From positions 186,001-250,000 of the forward strand of contig JAEXEN010000038.1 in assembly GCA_023400985.1 (NCBI GenBank): a stretch of 64,000 bases of DNA, written 5' to 3'. The stretch comes from Bacillota bacterium (GTDB lineage Bacteria > Bacillota > Clostridia > Christensenellales > CAG-138). This document shows positions 41,989 through 54,670 of the stretch, one piece after another. Under the pieces are notes generated by a model. That model was given only the letters and a program-made list of their open reading frames with translations. It was not told where the DNA came from and ran no database searches. Position 1 is the first letter of the stretch. Each line of letters starts with the position of its first letter. The position numbers were made by a program, and so were the translations under genes.

Positions 41989-43347
41989 ATGGCAAGGCTT
42001 TTTGGGACCGATGGCGTGCGTGGCATCGCAAACAGGGATCTTTCGTGCGAACTTGCGATGAAGATCGGCGCGTGCGGCGCCTATGTGCTGACCAGCGAGG
42101 TGCACAACCCGAGGATACTTGTGGGCATGGATACGCGGCGCTCAGGAGATATGCTCGGCGCTGCGCTTACGGCCGGTATCTGCTCGGTGGGTGGCGACGT
42201 GATTGACGTGGGCGTTATCCCGACGCCGGCTCTGGCGTACCTTGTGCGCCTGTATGAGGCGGATGCGGCGGTGATGGTGAGCGCGTCGCACAATACCATG
42301 GAGTATAACGGCATCAAATGGTTCAGCGCCAAGGGCTATAAGCTGCCCGACGAGATCGAGGACGAAATCGAGCGTATGATCCAAGACGACGCGCCTCTGC
42401 AAAGACCGATCGGCGCGGACGTAGGGCATGTGATCAAGGCCAAACGCGCGGCATCCGAATACGCGTCCTTCTTGAAATCCACCGCGCGTATACGCTTTGA
42501 CGGCCTTCGCGTGGTGCTCGACTGCGCAAACGGCGCTTCCTCGCGTATCGCGCACGAAGTGTTCTCCGAACTCGGCGCGGATGTCATATCCTGCGCTGAC
42601 GAGCCGGATGGCAACAACATCAACGATAAATGCGGCTCCTTGCATCCCGAGCGGCTGCAGGAGCTTGTTACGGAAACGGGCGCGGACGCGGGCTTTGCCT
42701 TCGACGGCGACGCCGACAGGGTGATTGCCGCGGACGAGTTCGGCAACATCGTGGACGGCGACCGCATTTTGGGCATTTGCGCGCTGGCGATGAAGGAGGA
42801 AGGAAGGCTTAAAAGCGACACGCTCGTGATCACCGTCATGTCCAACCTCGGCTTGAAGGTGCGCATGAAAGAGCGCGGCGTTCGCATTTCGGAAACCGCC
42901 GTGGGCGACCGCTACGTTATGGAGTGCATGCTTAAGGAAAACTATGCTTTGGGCGGCGAACAGTCCGGCCATGTGATCTTCCTCGATCTCAACACCACGG
43001 GCGACGGCATGCTCACCGCCATTCAGGTGCTCAACATCCTGCAAAGCACCCAAAAAAGCATGTCGCAGCTCGCTTCGGAAATTCCCATCTATCCGCAGGT
43101 GCTTGTAAACGTGCGCGTGGAAAACGAGCGTAAGCAGGCTGCCATGGACGACGCGGAGTTGAAAGTCAAAATACAAAGCATCGGTAGTGAGCTCGGTACG
43201 TCCGGCCGCGTACTCGTACGCGCCTCCGGCACAGAACCCTTGATTCGCATCATGATCGAAGGACAGGATGAGGCGGTTATTGACCGTCACGCCATCACAC
43301 TCGCAAAGATACTTGAGCGCAACCACGAGGGGAAAATCAAGGGGTAA
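41989..43347 (+). CDS. glmM: Phosphoglucosamine mutase
   Basis: 452 residues. LFGTDGVRGIANRDLSCELA opens the protein; phosphoserine loop VMVSASHNTMEYNGIKWF, with Thr where Pro is usual; metal loop FAFDGDADRVIAADEFG; RVLVRASGTEPLIRIMIEG at the end. Converts glucosamine-6-P to glucosamine-1-P for peptidoglycan precursor synthesis. All catalytic motifs are intact, in contrast to the mutase-like domain at 36020. Confidence 0.97.
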   Translation: MARLFGTDGVRGIANRDLSCELAMKIGACGAYVLTSEVHNPRILVGMDTRRSGDMLGAALTAGICSVGGDVIDVGVIPTPALAYLVRLYEADAAVMVSASHNTMEYNGIKWFSAKGYKLPDEIEDEIERMIQDDAPLQRPIGADVGHVIKAKRAASEYASFLKSTARIRFDGLRVVLDCANGASSRIAHEVFSELGADVISCADEPDGNNINDKCGSLHPERLQELVTETGADAGFAFDGDADRVIAADEFGNIVDGDRILGICALAMKEEGRLKSDTLVITVMSNLGLKVRMKERGVRISETAVGDRYVMECMLKENYALGGEQSGHVIFLDLNTTGDGMLTAIQVLNILQSTQKSMSQLASEIPIYPQVLVNVRVENERKQAAMDDAELKVKIQSIGSELGTSGRVLVRASGTEPLIRIMIEGQDEAVIDRHAITLAKILERNHEGKIKG

Positions 43348-43363
43348 CCCACTCTCCTTATTT

Positions 43364-43396
43364 AATACCGTCGGCGCATTCGCGCGGCGGTATTTT
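43364..43396 (+). terminator. Intrinsic terminator after glmM
   Basis: AATACCG and GGCGC pair with GCGC and CGGTATT around an ATTC loop, ending TTTT. Confidence 0.7.
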
Positions 43397-43425
43397 ACGA
43401 TTCTATGAACTTGGCCTCATATGGC

Positions 43426-43455
43426 TTGACAGGCTTGAAACGTCAAAAGTAGACT
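43426..43455 (+). promoter_or_regulatory. Promoter of the lipoprotein gene at 43484
   Basis: TTGACA (43426-43431), 18-base spacer, TAGACT (43450-43455), 28 bases before the start. Confidence 0.55.
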
Positions 43456-43483
43456 GGGGATATAGGCGAAACGGAGGTGAAAA

Positions 43484-44725
43484 ATGGAAAAGAAAAAGCA
43501 CATATCCTCTGGCAAAAGTGTATCGCTCTTAGCAATTGTTCTACTGACCGCCGCGCTGATAAATGCATGTTCGAGTGCGCCGGTAACGGAAAAGGAGGCA
43601 TCCGGCGCGGCGCAGACACCCGCACAGAATCTTGTGTCCGCCTCGCAGACGGAAACACCGGAGCTGACGATTATACAGCCAATAACACCGTCGTCGGTGC
43701 TTATCGACGCGCCTGAGGGCTTTATCATAAACGAGGTCGGGGCGACAGACGCAGAGGTTGCCGCCATATTTACCTTTATGATGGATAGAGAGTACCTACC
43801 TGAAAAACTCGATAACTGCGGCTTCCGTTTATTTTTCTATGCCCGACAGGATTGGCATGGTGGCGTACTTTTGGCAGCGGGCGAATCCGAAAGGGGCGAA
43901 ATCACCGCCGAGCTCTACTATATAAAAAACGGCGAACTCCTTATGTATACGCGTGGAAGCGACATCTGGAGCATCAATTACACCCATTTTGAAGGAGAAA
44001 CCATCGTATACGGGAAATCATTTGCTTGGGACAACCGTCCGCTTGCTACGGGCGAGGTGACGGCAGAATTTTATGATGGGACGGCCGTAACCGCAGAGAT
44101 GACGTTTGAACCGGGCAACGAAAAGGAGATCAAGCGCGGCTTCATCTGTGTTGCGCCTTCCGTAACATGGCTCAAGTCGCTCGAAATCAAAAAAGACGGC
44201 AAGGTTATAACGGACGATACAAGCGGGCAGTTTACTTTCAGCCCCGAAAACGAGCCTTGGTACGGTGAGGAGGAGAGTATTCGAAACCGCACACGCTTTA
44301 TATATGCGTATTCGGTGAGGGAGGAGCCGGCGAAGCCGAGCTTGCGCGATGCCTTGGGCGGTTTCCCTTTGGCTGTATTCGAGGATGGAACTGAGCAAGA
44401 CCTTACCTATTGGCGCGGCTGTAAGGCGCATGAAGGGCTGTCGCCCGACATGTGGCGCAGCAATAACGGCCTTTATGACAGGGTGGAGGCGAAGGCCGGA
44501 AGCCGTATCGCCGTGCATATTGCCGCGTCTCCCGATTCCTCCGGCGCACGCGAAAACGTGGGCGCGCTTGAGATCCTCGAGGTATACTGGACAGACTTGT
44601 CTGTGAAAGACGATGCGGCCTGCACCCGTACGGGAGAGCTTGTGTGCCCGTCCGAAAAGGGGTTTTACACGCTGATTTTAGTCACGGAGCACGGGTGCTT
44701 TACACAGATGATCCGCGTGGCATAA
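43484..44725 (+). CDS. Unrecognised lipoprotein
   Basis: 413 residues. Signal and lipobox LLTAALINAC (lipidated Cys about 29), a short Ser/Thr/Gln-rich spacer, then a mainly beta extracellular part (INYTHFEGETIVYGKSFAWD and WLKSLEIKKDGKVITDDTSG) with scattered Trp and Tyr. GGAGG precedes the ATG at 43484. The structure suggests a surface beta-sandwich protein, but I recognise no family or catalytic motif. Monocistronic. Confidence 0.75.
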   Translation: MEKKKHISSGKSVSLLAIVLLTAALINACSSAPVTEKEASGAAQTPAQNLVSASQTETPELTIIQPITPSSVLIDAPEGFIINEVGATDAEVAAIFTFMMDREYLPEKLDNCGFRLFFYARQDWHGGVLLAAGESERGEITAELYYIKNGELLMYTRGSDIWSINYTHFEGETIVYGKSFAWDNRPLATGEVTAEFYDGTAVTAEMTFEPGNEKEIKRGFICVAPSVTWLKSLEIKKDGKVITDDTSGQFTFSPENEPWYGEEESIRNRTRFIYAYSVREEPAKPSLRDALGGFPLAVFEDGTEQDLTYWRGCKAHEGLSPDMWRSNNGLYDRVEAKAGSRIAVHIAASPDSSGARENVGALEILEVYWTDLSVKDDAACTRTGELVCPSEKGFYTLILVTEHGCFTQMIRVA

Positions 44726-44826
44726 CAGCGCATACTACGCTCCGGCGCGATATGATCGTCGAACCACTTATGATGCGGAACAAGGATGGCTATTAGCACA
44801 TCGAAAAACATTAGGAGAGAACCGAT

Positions 44827-45273
44827 ATGGTGATAGGGATTATAGGCGAAAGCTGCACAGGAAAAACCACGCTGGCGGAAAGACTGAAAGGCGAGATCGC
44901 TGCGGAGGTGTTTAGCGGCAAGGACTACCTAAGCTTAGCAAAAAGCGAAGCCGCCGCGAAGGAGGCTTTTCAAAGGAAGTTGGAGGAGGCGATGACTTCA
45001 GGCTTCGTCATCTACGTTATTTCCGAAAAGAAGCATTTGGCATTTTTGCCCAAAGGCGCACTGCGCGTTCTTATGACGGCCGAGCTTTCGGTCATCAAGG
45101 AGCGCTTCGCCGCGCGGATGCATGGGAATCTGCCCGCACCCGTTGCGCTGATGCTCGATAAAAAGCACGGCTGCTTTGACACGGAGGTACACGATATCCA
45201 TATCGTGTCAGGCAAGACGGATTTAGGGGAGGCGTGCGCGCAGATCGTAAGGCTCACGGAGCAAGCCTGCTGA
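44827..45273 (+). CDS. Small P-loop kinase-like protein
   Basis: 148 residues. Walker A GIIGESCTGKTTLAERLKGE at the N-terminus, a small helical lid, and an arginine-rich stretch (IKERFAARMHGNLPAPVA) typical of nucleoside-monophosphate-kinase-like folds. It resembles the cytidylate-kinase-like group, but is shorter than Cmk and lacks a clear NMP-binding domain, so the substrate is unknown. AGGAGAG precedes the ATG. Convergent with glyS. Confidence 0.75.
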   Translation: MVIGIIGESCTGKTTLAERLKGEIAAEVFSGKDYLSLAKSEAAAKEAFQRKLEEAMTSGFVIYVISEKKHLAFLPKGALRVLMTAELSVIKERFAARMHGNLPAPVALMLDKKHGCFDTEVHDIHIVSGKTDLGEACAQIVRLTEQAC

Positions 45274-45292
45274 TACCGAGAAGAAAAACGAA

Positions 45293-45319
45293 GGGCCGCG
45301 GCGTTTAATGCCGCGGCCC
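45293..45319. terminator. Bidirectional terminator between the P-loop gene and glyS
   Basis: Perfect 10-bp stem GGGCCGCGGC-GTTTAAT-GCCGCGGCCC. On the minus strand it is followed by TTCGTTTTTCTT, so it terminates glyS well. Confidence 0.8.
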
Positions 45320-45335
45320 GCTTCATAAATCAAAT

Positions 45336-46727
45336 TTAAAACACGAGCTTTTCCTCGATATACTTCACGAGCCCGTCGATCGGGATGCGCTCTTGCGCCA
45401 TGGTATCGCGGTCGCGCACAGTGACGGTGTTATCCTCGAGGGTATCGAAGTCCACCGTGATGCAGTACGGCGTGCCGATCTCGTCCGCGCGGCGGTAGCG
45501 CTTGCCGATGGCGCCGGTCTCGTCGTAATCCACCATGAAGTGCTTAGCGAGCATAGAGTAGACTTCTTTTGCCTTATCGCCCAGCTTGTTTTTTTGAAGT
45601 GGGAACACGGAAGCCTTGAAGGGCGCGAGCGCGGGGTGGAGGTGCAAGATGTTTCGCACATCGCCGTCTTCTAAGGTTTCTTCGTCGTAGGCGTCGCATA
45701 AAAACGCGAGAAGAACGCGATCCGCGCCCAAAGAGGGCTCGATGCAGTAAGGGATGAAGCGCTCGTTCGTAAAGGGATCCTGATAGTCGAGTGCCGTGCC
45801 CGAGTGCTCCGAGTGCGCCTTAAGGTCGAAATCCGTGCGGCTGGCGATGCCCCAAAGCTCACCACGGCCAAACGGAAATTCATATTCGATATCGGTGGTG
45901 CCGTTGGAATAGTGGCTCAACTCCGCCTTTTCATGTTCGCGCATGGTCAGGTTTTCTTCCTTCAGGCCGAGGGAAAGGAGAAAGTTCTTGCAATAATCCT
46001 TCCAGTAGGCGTACCAGGTGAGCTCCGCGCCGGGCTCGCAGAAGAATTCGAGCTCCATCTGCTCAAATTCGCGGATGCGGAAGATAAAGTTGCCCGGCGT
46101 AATCTCGTTGCGGAAGGATTTGCCGATCTGCGCGATGCCGAAGGGCAGCTTGCGGCGGGTGGTGCGCTGCACGTTTTTGAAGTTCACGAAAATACCCTGC
46201 GCCGTTTCGGGGCGGAGGTAGATTTGATTTGCCGTATCCTCATTGACGCCTTGGAATGTTTTGAACATCATGTTGAATTTGCGGATGGGCGTAAATTCGG
46301 ATTTACCGCATTCGGGGCAGGCGATCTTATGCTCGGCGATATAGGCTTGCATCTGTTCGTTGGGCCAGCCGTCGGGGTGCACGCCTTCGATATGATGCTC
46401 GTTCACGTGATCCTCAATGAGCTTATCGGCACGGAAGCGCGCTTTGCAGGACTTGCAGTCCATCAGAGGGTCGTTGAAATTGACGAGGTGGCCGGAGGCG
46501 ACCCATGTTTCCGGGTTCATGAGGATGGCGGAATCCATACCCACGTTATAAGGGCTTTCCTGTACAAATTTGCGCCACCATGCGCGCTTGACGTTGTTTT
46601 TTAATTCCACGCCCAGCGGACCATAGTCCCACGAGTTCGCGAGGCCGCCGTAGATTTCGGAGCCGGCGAAAATGAAGCCGCGGTTTTTGCACAGCGCAAC
46701 GAGCTTGTCCATGGTAACAGTTGCCAT
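45336..46727 (-). CDS. glyS: Glycyl-tRNA synthetase (single-chain class II type)
   Basis: 463 residues from the ATG at 46727, eight bases after AAGGG; another ATG two codons upstream is too close to that site. Motifs: [20 protein letters not shown]; zinc region [12 protein letters not shown] and CPECGKSEF; class II motif 2 [20 protein letters not shown]; motif 3 [17 protein letters not shown]; anticodon-binding domain about 350-463. It is the homodimeric form, common in Clostridia. No T-box consensus is seen upstream. Confidence 0.96.
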   Translation of the reverse strand: MATVTMDKLVALCKNRGFIFAGSEIYGGLANSWDYGPLGVELKNNVKRAWWRKFVQESPYNVGMDSAILMNPETWVASGHLVNFNDPLMDCKSCKARFRADKLIEDHVNEHHIEGVHPDGWPNEQMQAYIAEHKIACPECGKSEFTPIRKFNMMFKTFQGVNEDTANQIYLRPETAQGIFVNFKNVQRTTRRKLPFGIAQIGKSFRNEITPGNFIFRIREFEQMELEFFCEPGAELTWYAYWKDYCKNFLLSLGLKEENLTMREHEKAELSHYSNGTTDIEYEFPFGRGELWGIASRTDFDLKAHSEHSGTALDYQDPFTNERFIPYCIEPSLGADRVLLAFLCDAYDEETLEDGDVRNILHLHPALAPFKASVFPLQKNKLGDKAKEVYSMLAKHFMVDYDETGAIGKRYRRADEIGTPYCITVDFDTLEDNTVTVRDRDTMAQERIPIDGLVKYIEEKLVF

Positions 46728-46830
46728 ATACATTTCCCTTCAACGGGCGGTGTACGCCCGTAAATTTTACATATCCAATGCCGCGCGCCACGGCGTTTCC
46801 TATCTTAAAAACGGTGAGAAAACGTATTTA

Positions 46831-46858
46831 ATCATAACATACGGAGGCGGTTTGTCAA
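46831..46858 (-). promoter_or_regulatory. Sigma-A promoter of glyS
   Basis: On the minus strand: TTGACA (46858-46853), 16-base spacer, TATGAT (46836-46831), about 100 bases upstream of the start. Confidence 0.7.
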
Positions 46859-46939
46859 GATGCACACATGGCAGCCCGAGTGCGTACTATATCGTAGCAA
46901 GAGCGCGCCGCGCTTAATTTTGAAGGAGGCTTTTCAAGT

Positions 46940-47167
46940 ATGTTCTGGGGCAATAACAACTGCGGCAACAACAACTGCTGGTGGATCATCATCCTCTTAC
47001 TGTTGTTCTCCTGCTGCGGCAACAACGATGATTGCGGCTGCAACAACAACAGTAACAACGGCTTTAACAACTGCTGGTGGATCATCATCCTGCTTCTGCT
47101 GCTCGGCTGCTTCAATGGGAACGATTGCGGCAACGTCAGCAACAATAATTGCGGCTGCGGCTGCTAG
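46940..47167 (+). CDS. Cys/Asn-rich small membrane protein with an internal duplication
   Basis: 75 residues. Two copies of a unit, NNNCWWIIILLLLFSCCGNN and NNCWWIIILLLLLGCFNGN, are separated and capped by Asn/Cys/Gly runs. Eleven cysteines and 18 asparagines in 75 residues. AGGAGG precedes the ATG. It resembles the clostridial short Cys-rich proteins sometimes called 'chorion class high-cysteine HCB protein 13', whose function is unknown; a spore-coat or membrane role is possible. Confidence 0.75.
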   Translation: MFWGNNNCGNNNCWWIIILLLLFSCCGNNDDCGCNNNSNNGFNNCWWIIILLLLLGCFNGNDCGNVSNNNCGCGC

Positions 47168-47170
47168 CAG

Positions 47171-47455
47171 TCAGCACAGACCGCCCGGGGCTGAGGCGGG
47201 CAGGGGGCCCGCCTCAAAGCCGAAAATAAGCCGCTCCTTCTCCTCCTTCTTAAGCCGTTTCATGGCGCACTCGCGCTGCATCGCCTCGCGCTTGCTCGGA
47301 TAGGCTTCAAGATAGGCCAACTTTACCGGCAAACGCACACGCGTATATTTGCTTGCCGTCCCGCTGTTGTGGGCGGCAAGCCTTTTTTGCATGTCCACGG
47401 TGTAGCCCGTATAAAGCGAGCCGTCCGCACAGCGAAGCATATATGCGTAAAACAT
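47171..47455 (-). CDS. GIY-YIG domain protein (UPF0213 type)
   Basis: 94 residues from the ATG at 47455, seven bases after AAAGGA; upstream in-frame codons to 47557 are not conserved. FYAYMLRCADGSLYTGYTVD has the GIY-YIG pair (Y-A-Y and Y-T-G), and the expected Arg (DMQKRLAAHN) and Glu (SKREAMQRECAMKRL) are present. A small nuclease-like family of unclear role. Convergent with the Cys-rich gene, ending three bases from it. Confidence 0.9.
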   Translation of the reverse strand: MFYAYMLRCADGSLYTGYTVDMQKRLAAHNSGTASKYTRVRLPVKLAYLEAYPSKREAMQRECAMKRLKKEEKERLIFGFEAGPLPASAPGGLC

Positions 47456-47580
47456 AGGGCGTTCCTTTTGTTCCAGTCGATTTTCACCATGATACCACGC
47501 GCCGCGAACGCTTGCAATTTTACGCCGCATCAAGTATGATTTCCTAGAGAAAAACATCGAAAAACACAGTGGAGGCTTTC

Positions 47581-49383
<1,803 letters not shown>

Positions 49384-49386
49384 GGT

Positions 49387-50550
49387 ATGCCCGGCCTATA
49401 CATCCATATTCCGTTTTGCGTCAAAAAATGCGCGTACTGCGATTTCATTTCCTTCGAAAACTCGCCGTACATGGCGCGATATGTAAACGCGCTGAAAGCC
49501 GAAATGGAAGTTTTGGCTTTTCGTATGCCGCACCGCAGCTACGATACGGTATTCTTGGGCGGCGGTACGCCTTCCGCGCTGCCTTTGGGTGCGATCGGGA
49601 ACATCCTCGACACGCTCAAAGCGCGGTTCCCCATCACCGAAAATGCGGAGATCACCATGGAAGCCAACCCCGGCACGGTGAGCTTGGAAAAACTGAAAGA
49701 ATACCGCGCCGCCGGCGTAAACCGCCTTTCTTTCGGCATGCAAAGTGCAAACGACGCGCTCCTGAAGGGCATAGGCCGCATCCATACCTATGCCGATCTT
49801 CTCAGTAGCTTCGCGCTTGCGCGGGACGCGGGCTTTATGAATATCAATGTGGATGTGATGTACGGCCTCCCGAGCCAGACCGTGCGGGATATAGGGGGAA
49901 CGCTCAACGCGCTTACTTCGCTTTCGCCCGAGCATATCTCGGCGTATTCGCTCATCTTGGAGGAAGGGACGCCGCTTCACGCGAGCGTGGGGCGCGGGGA
50001 AGTGAGCTTGCCCGATGAGGACGAAACCTACAAACAGCACCGGACTTGCATCGAAACGCTTCAAAAAAACGGGTATGAACGCTATGAGATATCCAACTAC
50101 GCGCGGCGTGGCGTGGAGAAAGAAAGCCCGTTTCGATGCTGGCATAACCTCAACTACTGGAACAACGGGGAATATATAGGCCTCGGGTTGAACGCGCACT
50201 CAGCCATGTGCATTGACGGAACTTGGACGCGGTGGAATAACACCGCGGATTTAGGCGAATACCTTTCCCGCACCGAAAGCGGAGGATTGCCCATTGAGGA
50301 AAAACAGTCCGTCGGCCGCGGGGAGGAAATGTTCGAATGCGTGATGCTCGGCTTCCGAAAAACCGAGGGGATCGAGCTCGCGGCGTTTGAAGTGCGCTTC
50401 AACGAAAGCTTACAGGCGCGTTACGAGGCGGCGATAACGAGGCTCGTATCGCTTCGCTGGCTTGAAATTTCAAACGGTTTCGCACGCCTGACCGACCGCG
50501 GCCTCGACATGCAAAATGAGGTATTATTGTACTTTATGGACGGAGAATAG
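49387..50550 (+). CDS. hemW: HemW-type radical SAM protein
   Basis: 387 residues. Radical SAM cysteines in IPFCVKKCAYCDFISF; TVFLGGGTPSALPL; MEANPGTVSLEKL; GVNRLSFGMQSAN; DVMYGLPSQTVRD. It lacks the extra N-terminal segment of the true HemN oxygen-independent coproporphyrinogen oxidase. HemW is a heme-trafficking protein, often misnamed as the oxidase. It begins three bases after lepA. Confidence 0.94.
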   Translation: MPGLYIHIPFCVKKCAYCDFISFENSPYMARYVNALKAEMEVLAFRMPHRSYDTVFLGGGTPSALPLGAIGNILDTLKARFPITENAEITMEANPGTVSLEKLKEYRAAGVNRLSFGMQSANDALLKGIGRIHTYADLLSSFALARDAGFMNINVDVMYGLPSQTVRDIGGTLNALTSLSPEHISAYSLILEEGTPLHASVGRGEVSLPDEDETYKQHRTCIETLQKNGYERYEISNYARRGVEKESPFRCWHNLNYWNNGEYIGLGLNAHSAMCIDGTWTRWNNTADLGEYLSRTESGGLPIEEKQSVGRGEEMFECVMLGFRKTEGIELAAFEVRFNESLQARYEAAITRLVSLRWLEISNGFARLTDRGLDMQNEVLLYFMDGE

Positions 50551-50602
50551 AGCTATGTTCCAACGCTAAAACTACATAAATAGCATGGTAGGTAAAATTA
50601 TT

Positions 50603-50835
50603 CCGGGGGTTTCGGGGGCCGAAGCCCCCGGAGGCTTTATTCCGGCTTCGGCGGCATGCACACGTCCGGCAGAGCCGGAGCCCTGCGGGCCGAGGCCTAC
50701 GGCCTCGCGTGCCGAAACGGATGAAAAGCGGAGCTTTTCGTTCCTTTCACATCCGCCGCCCGGGAGCAGCCGCAGGTGCGACAGGCGGATGTGTAAAATT
50801 CTTCTCGCGCGCATAACTCGCAAGGCATGCGCGCG
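50603..50835. repeat. Hairpin-dense intergenic island 2
   Basis: Six hairpins stand in a row between hemW and hrcA: CCGGGGGTTTCGG-GGG-CCGA... (50603-50631, 13 bp, one wobble); TCCGGC-AGA-GCCGGA (50665); CGAGGCC-TAC-GGCCTCG (50691); GAAAAGC-GGA-GCTTTTC (50723); CACATCCGCC...GGCGGATGTG (50748-50793, 10 bp); CGCGCGCAT-N12-ATGCGCGCG (50806-50835, 9 bp). Four have three-base loops. An ORF through this region is an artefact. No gene seen in 50551-51004. Confidence 0.75.
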
Positions 50836-50900
50836 AAAGCGGAGCGGATGCGGAGCGCATAATGTTGCCGTTTTGTCACATTGGTGTGCCTGCTGTCACC

Positions 50901-50929
50901 TTGACATTAAATTACGGCGGTGATATTTT
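50901..50929 (+). promoter_or_regulatory. Sigma-A promoter of the hrcA heat-shock operon
   Basis: TTGACA (50901-50906), 17-base spacer, TATTTT (50924-50929), immediately upstream of the CIRCE operator. Confidence 0.75.
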
Positions 50930-50940
50930 TATGGAAGTGA

Positions 50941-50967
50941 TTAGCACTCCGGCCTGCTGAGTGCTAA
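50941..50967. promoter_or_regulatory. CIRCE operator (HrcA-binding site)
   Basis: TTAGCACTC-N9-GAGTGCTAA, an exact match to the CIRCE consensus, placed 11 bases after the -10 box. HrcA with GroEL represses here; heat releases it. Confidence 0.96.
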
Positions 50968-51004
50968 CATGCTGAAGGAAACGGTTGGAAAGGAGGCCGT
51001 GGCG

Positions 51005-52045
51005 ATGGAGCTCGATATGCGCAAAATGATGATCCTGCAAGCGATCATCGACGATTATACGCTTACCGCAGCGCCCATCGGCTCACGCACGATTTCCAAG
51101 CGGCATGATATCGGCCTTTCCTCCGCCACCATCCGCAATGAAATGTCCGATCTGGAGGAGCTTGGCTTTCTCGAGCAGCCGCATACGAGCGCGGGCAGGG
51201 TGCCTTCCGATAAGGCGTACCGCCTTTACGTGAACAGCATCATGCGCCATGCGAGCCTTACCGAGAAGGAATCGCACTATATCGAGCATTACTTTACGAT
51301 CGCGCTCGACCGTGTGGAGGATGTGATGCGCCAGACCGCGCGGGCCATCTCGGATATGACCAAATACACCTCTATGGTGCTCGGACCGCAGCTTTCCGGT
51401 GTAAAGCTCAAGCATATCCAGCTCGTTCCGATCACGGAAAACAAGGCACTTGCGGTCATCGTGACGGATGCGGGCATCGCGAGGGACACGATCCTTTACG
51501 TGCCCAACGGCACGAACGCGGGCGATTTGGAAAAGCTCTCGCGTATGCTCACCCAACGCTTTGCCGGTATGAAGGTGGAGGACGCGGCGTCGGCGATCTT
51601 GGAGGAAATGCCCAGGGAAATGCGAGCACAGCGCGAATTTGCAGAGTCCGTCATAAAGGCACTCAGGGCAAATGCGGGCTTCGGCAAGAACAATGTGGAG
51701 GTCAGCGGGGCCACAAACCTTTTGAACTATCCGGAGTTCAGCAACCTCGAACGCATGCGGGTGTTCCTTTCCTCTTTGGAGGAAAAGGAGGTACCGTATG
51801 AAATGCTCAAGGCGGCCACCAAAGTGGAATTTTCCATTACCATAGGCAGCGAGAATGAGCAGCCGGACTTGAAGGGGAGCAGTGTGGTCACGGCTACTTA
51901 TAAAATAGGCGACAGCACAACGGGTTCTTTGGGCGTGATAGGCCCTACCCGTATGGACTACGCGAGGGTGCTCGCGGTATTGAGGCATATCGGGAAGAGC
52001 TTGGGCGACGTGCTGACGAATATGTTTGATACTACTCCCAACTAA
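51005..52045 (+). CDS. hrcA: Heat-inducible repressor HrcA
   Basis: 346 residues from the ATG at 51005, eight bases after AGGAGG. Winged-helix N-terminus (ILQAIIDDYTLTAAPIGSRT, GLSSATIRNEMSDLEELGFL, PHTSAGRVPSDKAYRLYV), then the GAF-like and dimerisation domains, ending GPTRMDYARVLAVL. Binds CIRCE directly upstream, so it autoregulates the grpE-dnaK-dnaJ operon. Confidence 0.97.
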   Translation: MELDMRKMMILQAIIDDYTLTAAPIGSRTISKRHDIGLSSATIRNEMSDLEELGFLEQPHTSAGRVPSDKAYRLYVNSIMRHASLTEKESHYIEHYFTIALDRVEDVMRQTARAISDMTKYTSMVLGPQLSGVKLKHIQLVPITENKALAVIVTDAGIARDTILYVPNGTNAGDLEKLSRMLTQRFAGMKVEDAASAILEEMPREMRAQREFAESVIKALRANAGFGKNNVEVSGATNLLNYPEFSNLERMRVFLSSLEEKEVPYEMLKAATKVEFSITIGSENEQPDLKGSSVVTATYKIGDSTTGSLGVIGPTRMDYARVLAVLRHIGKSLGDVLTNMFDTTPN

Positions 52046-52084
52046 AAATATGGAGTAATATTGTTAAGAAGGAGCGTAATTGAA

Positions 52085-52702
52085 TTGCACCAAAAATACG
52101 ATAAGCGCGAAAAGAACGTAAACGAAGAGCTCCCGAAAGAGAACGCGCAAAACGCCGCGGAGACGGCGGAAACCCCGAAAGAAAAAGATGCCCCGAAGGC
52201 GGAAAAAGCGCCCGAACAGCAAAAGGACGCCGTCACCATGACGCAGGCGGAATTTTTGCAGGTAAAGGAGCATATCGAAAAGCTCAAAACCGAGCGCGAC
52301 GAGCTCATCAACCTTGCCCAGAGGACGCAGGCCGATTTCGATAATTTCCGCAAGCGCAACGCCACCGTATGCTGCGACAGTTTTGAGGAGGGTGTGCGCG
52401 GCGTTATCAAGGAGCTTTTGCCGGTGCTCGACAATTTCGACCGCGCGCTCCAAAATGGCGACGAGAGCGATGCATGGCGCGAGGGCATAAAACTCGTTTA
52501 CCGCCAATTTGTGAGCGTTCTTGAAAAAAGCGGTCTTACGGAAATCGAAGCCGCAGGCCGGTTTGACCCCGACTTCCACGAAGCGGTGCTTCGCGGTGAG
52601 CAGGAGGGGAAAGAGGAAGGCGACATCCTTGAGGTGCTGCAAAAAGGTTATAAGGTGAAAGATCGCATCATCCGCCATAGCATGGTGAAGGTTGCGAAAT
52701 AA
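52085..52702 (+). CDS. grpE: GrpE nucleotide exchange factor
   Basis: About 205 residues, taken from TTG at 52085, ten bases after AAGGAG; in-frame TTG at 52061 lies before that site. Acidic/Ala-Glu-rich disordered N-terminus, long dimeric coiled coil (VKEHIEKLKTERDELINLAQ, RTQADFDNFRKRNA), beta-wing with FDPDFHEAVLRGEQ. Releases ADP from DnaK. Confidence 0.94.
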   Translation: MHQKYDKREKNVNEELPKENAQNAAETAETPKEKDAPKAEKAPEQQKDAVTMTQAEFLQVKEHIEKLKTERDELINLAQRTQADFDNFRKRNATVCCDSFEEGVRGVIKELLPVLDNFDRALQNGDESDAWREGIKLVYRQFVSVLEKSGLTEIEAAGRFDPDFHEAVLRGEQEGKEEGDILEVLQKGYKVKDRIIRHSMVKVAK

Positions 52703-52739
52703 TAGATAAGAGCATCTGAGTATCAGGAGGATAGATAAT

Positions 52740-54572
<1,833 letters not shown>

Positions 54573-54600
54573 ACGGCGGCCTGCAATGTGAGTGAATATG

Positions 54601-54629
54601 CCTGAGCCAAAGCTATGCTTTGGCTCAGG
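54601..54629 (+). promoter_or_regulatory. Strong intercistronic hairpin between dnaK and dnaJ
   Basis: Perfect 13-bp stem CCTGAGCCAAAGC-TAT-GCTTTGGCTCAGG with a three-base loop and no U-tract. More likely a processing or stability element or partial attenuator than a full terminator. Confidence 0.7.
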
Positions 54630-54670
54630 TGAGGTTATAAAGAAGCTAATCATAAGGAGCTTTGGGGACT

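Noticed and set aside
42142..43326. 394-codon open frame opposite glmM
   Set aside because: Shadow; no ribosome-binding site and glmM motifs are complete.
46728..46940. T-box riboswitch upstream of glyS
   Set aside because: No T-box consensus (AGGGUGG...ACCGCG type) or long leader is visible; the promoter is only about 100 bases from the start.
50585..50923. 112-codon open frame between hemW and hrcA
   Set aside because: It runs through six hairpins and into the hrcA promoter; composition is that of palindromic DNA, not protein.
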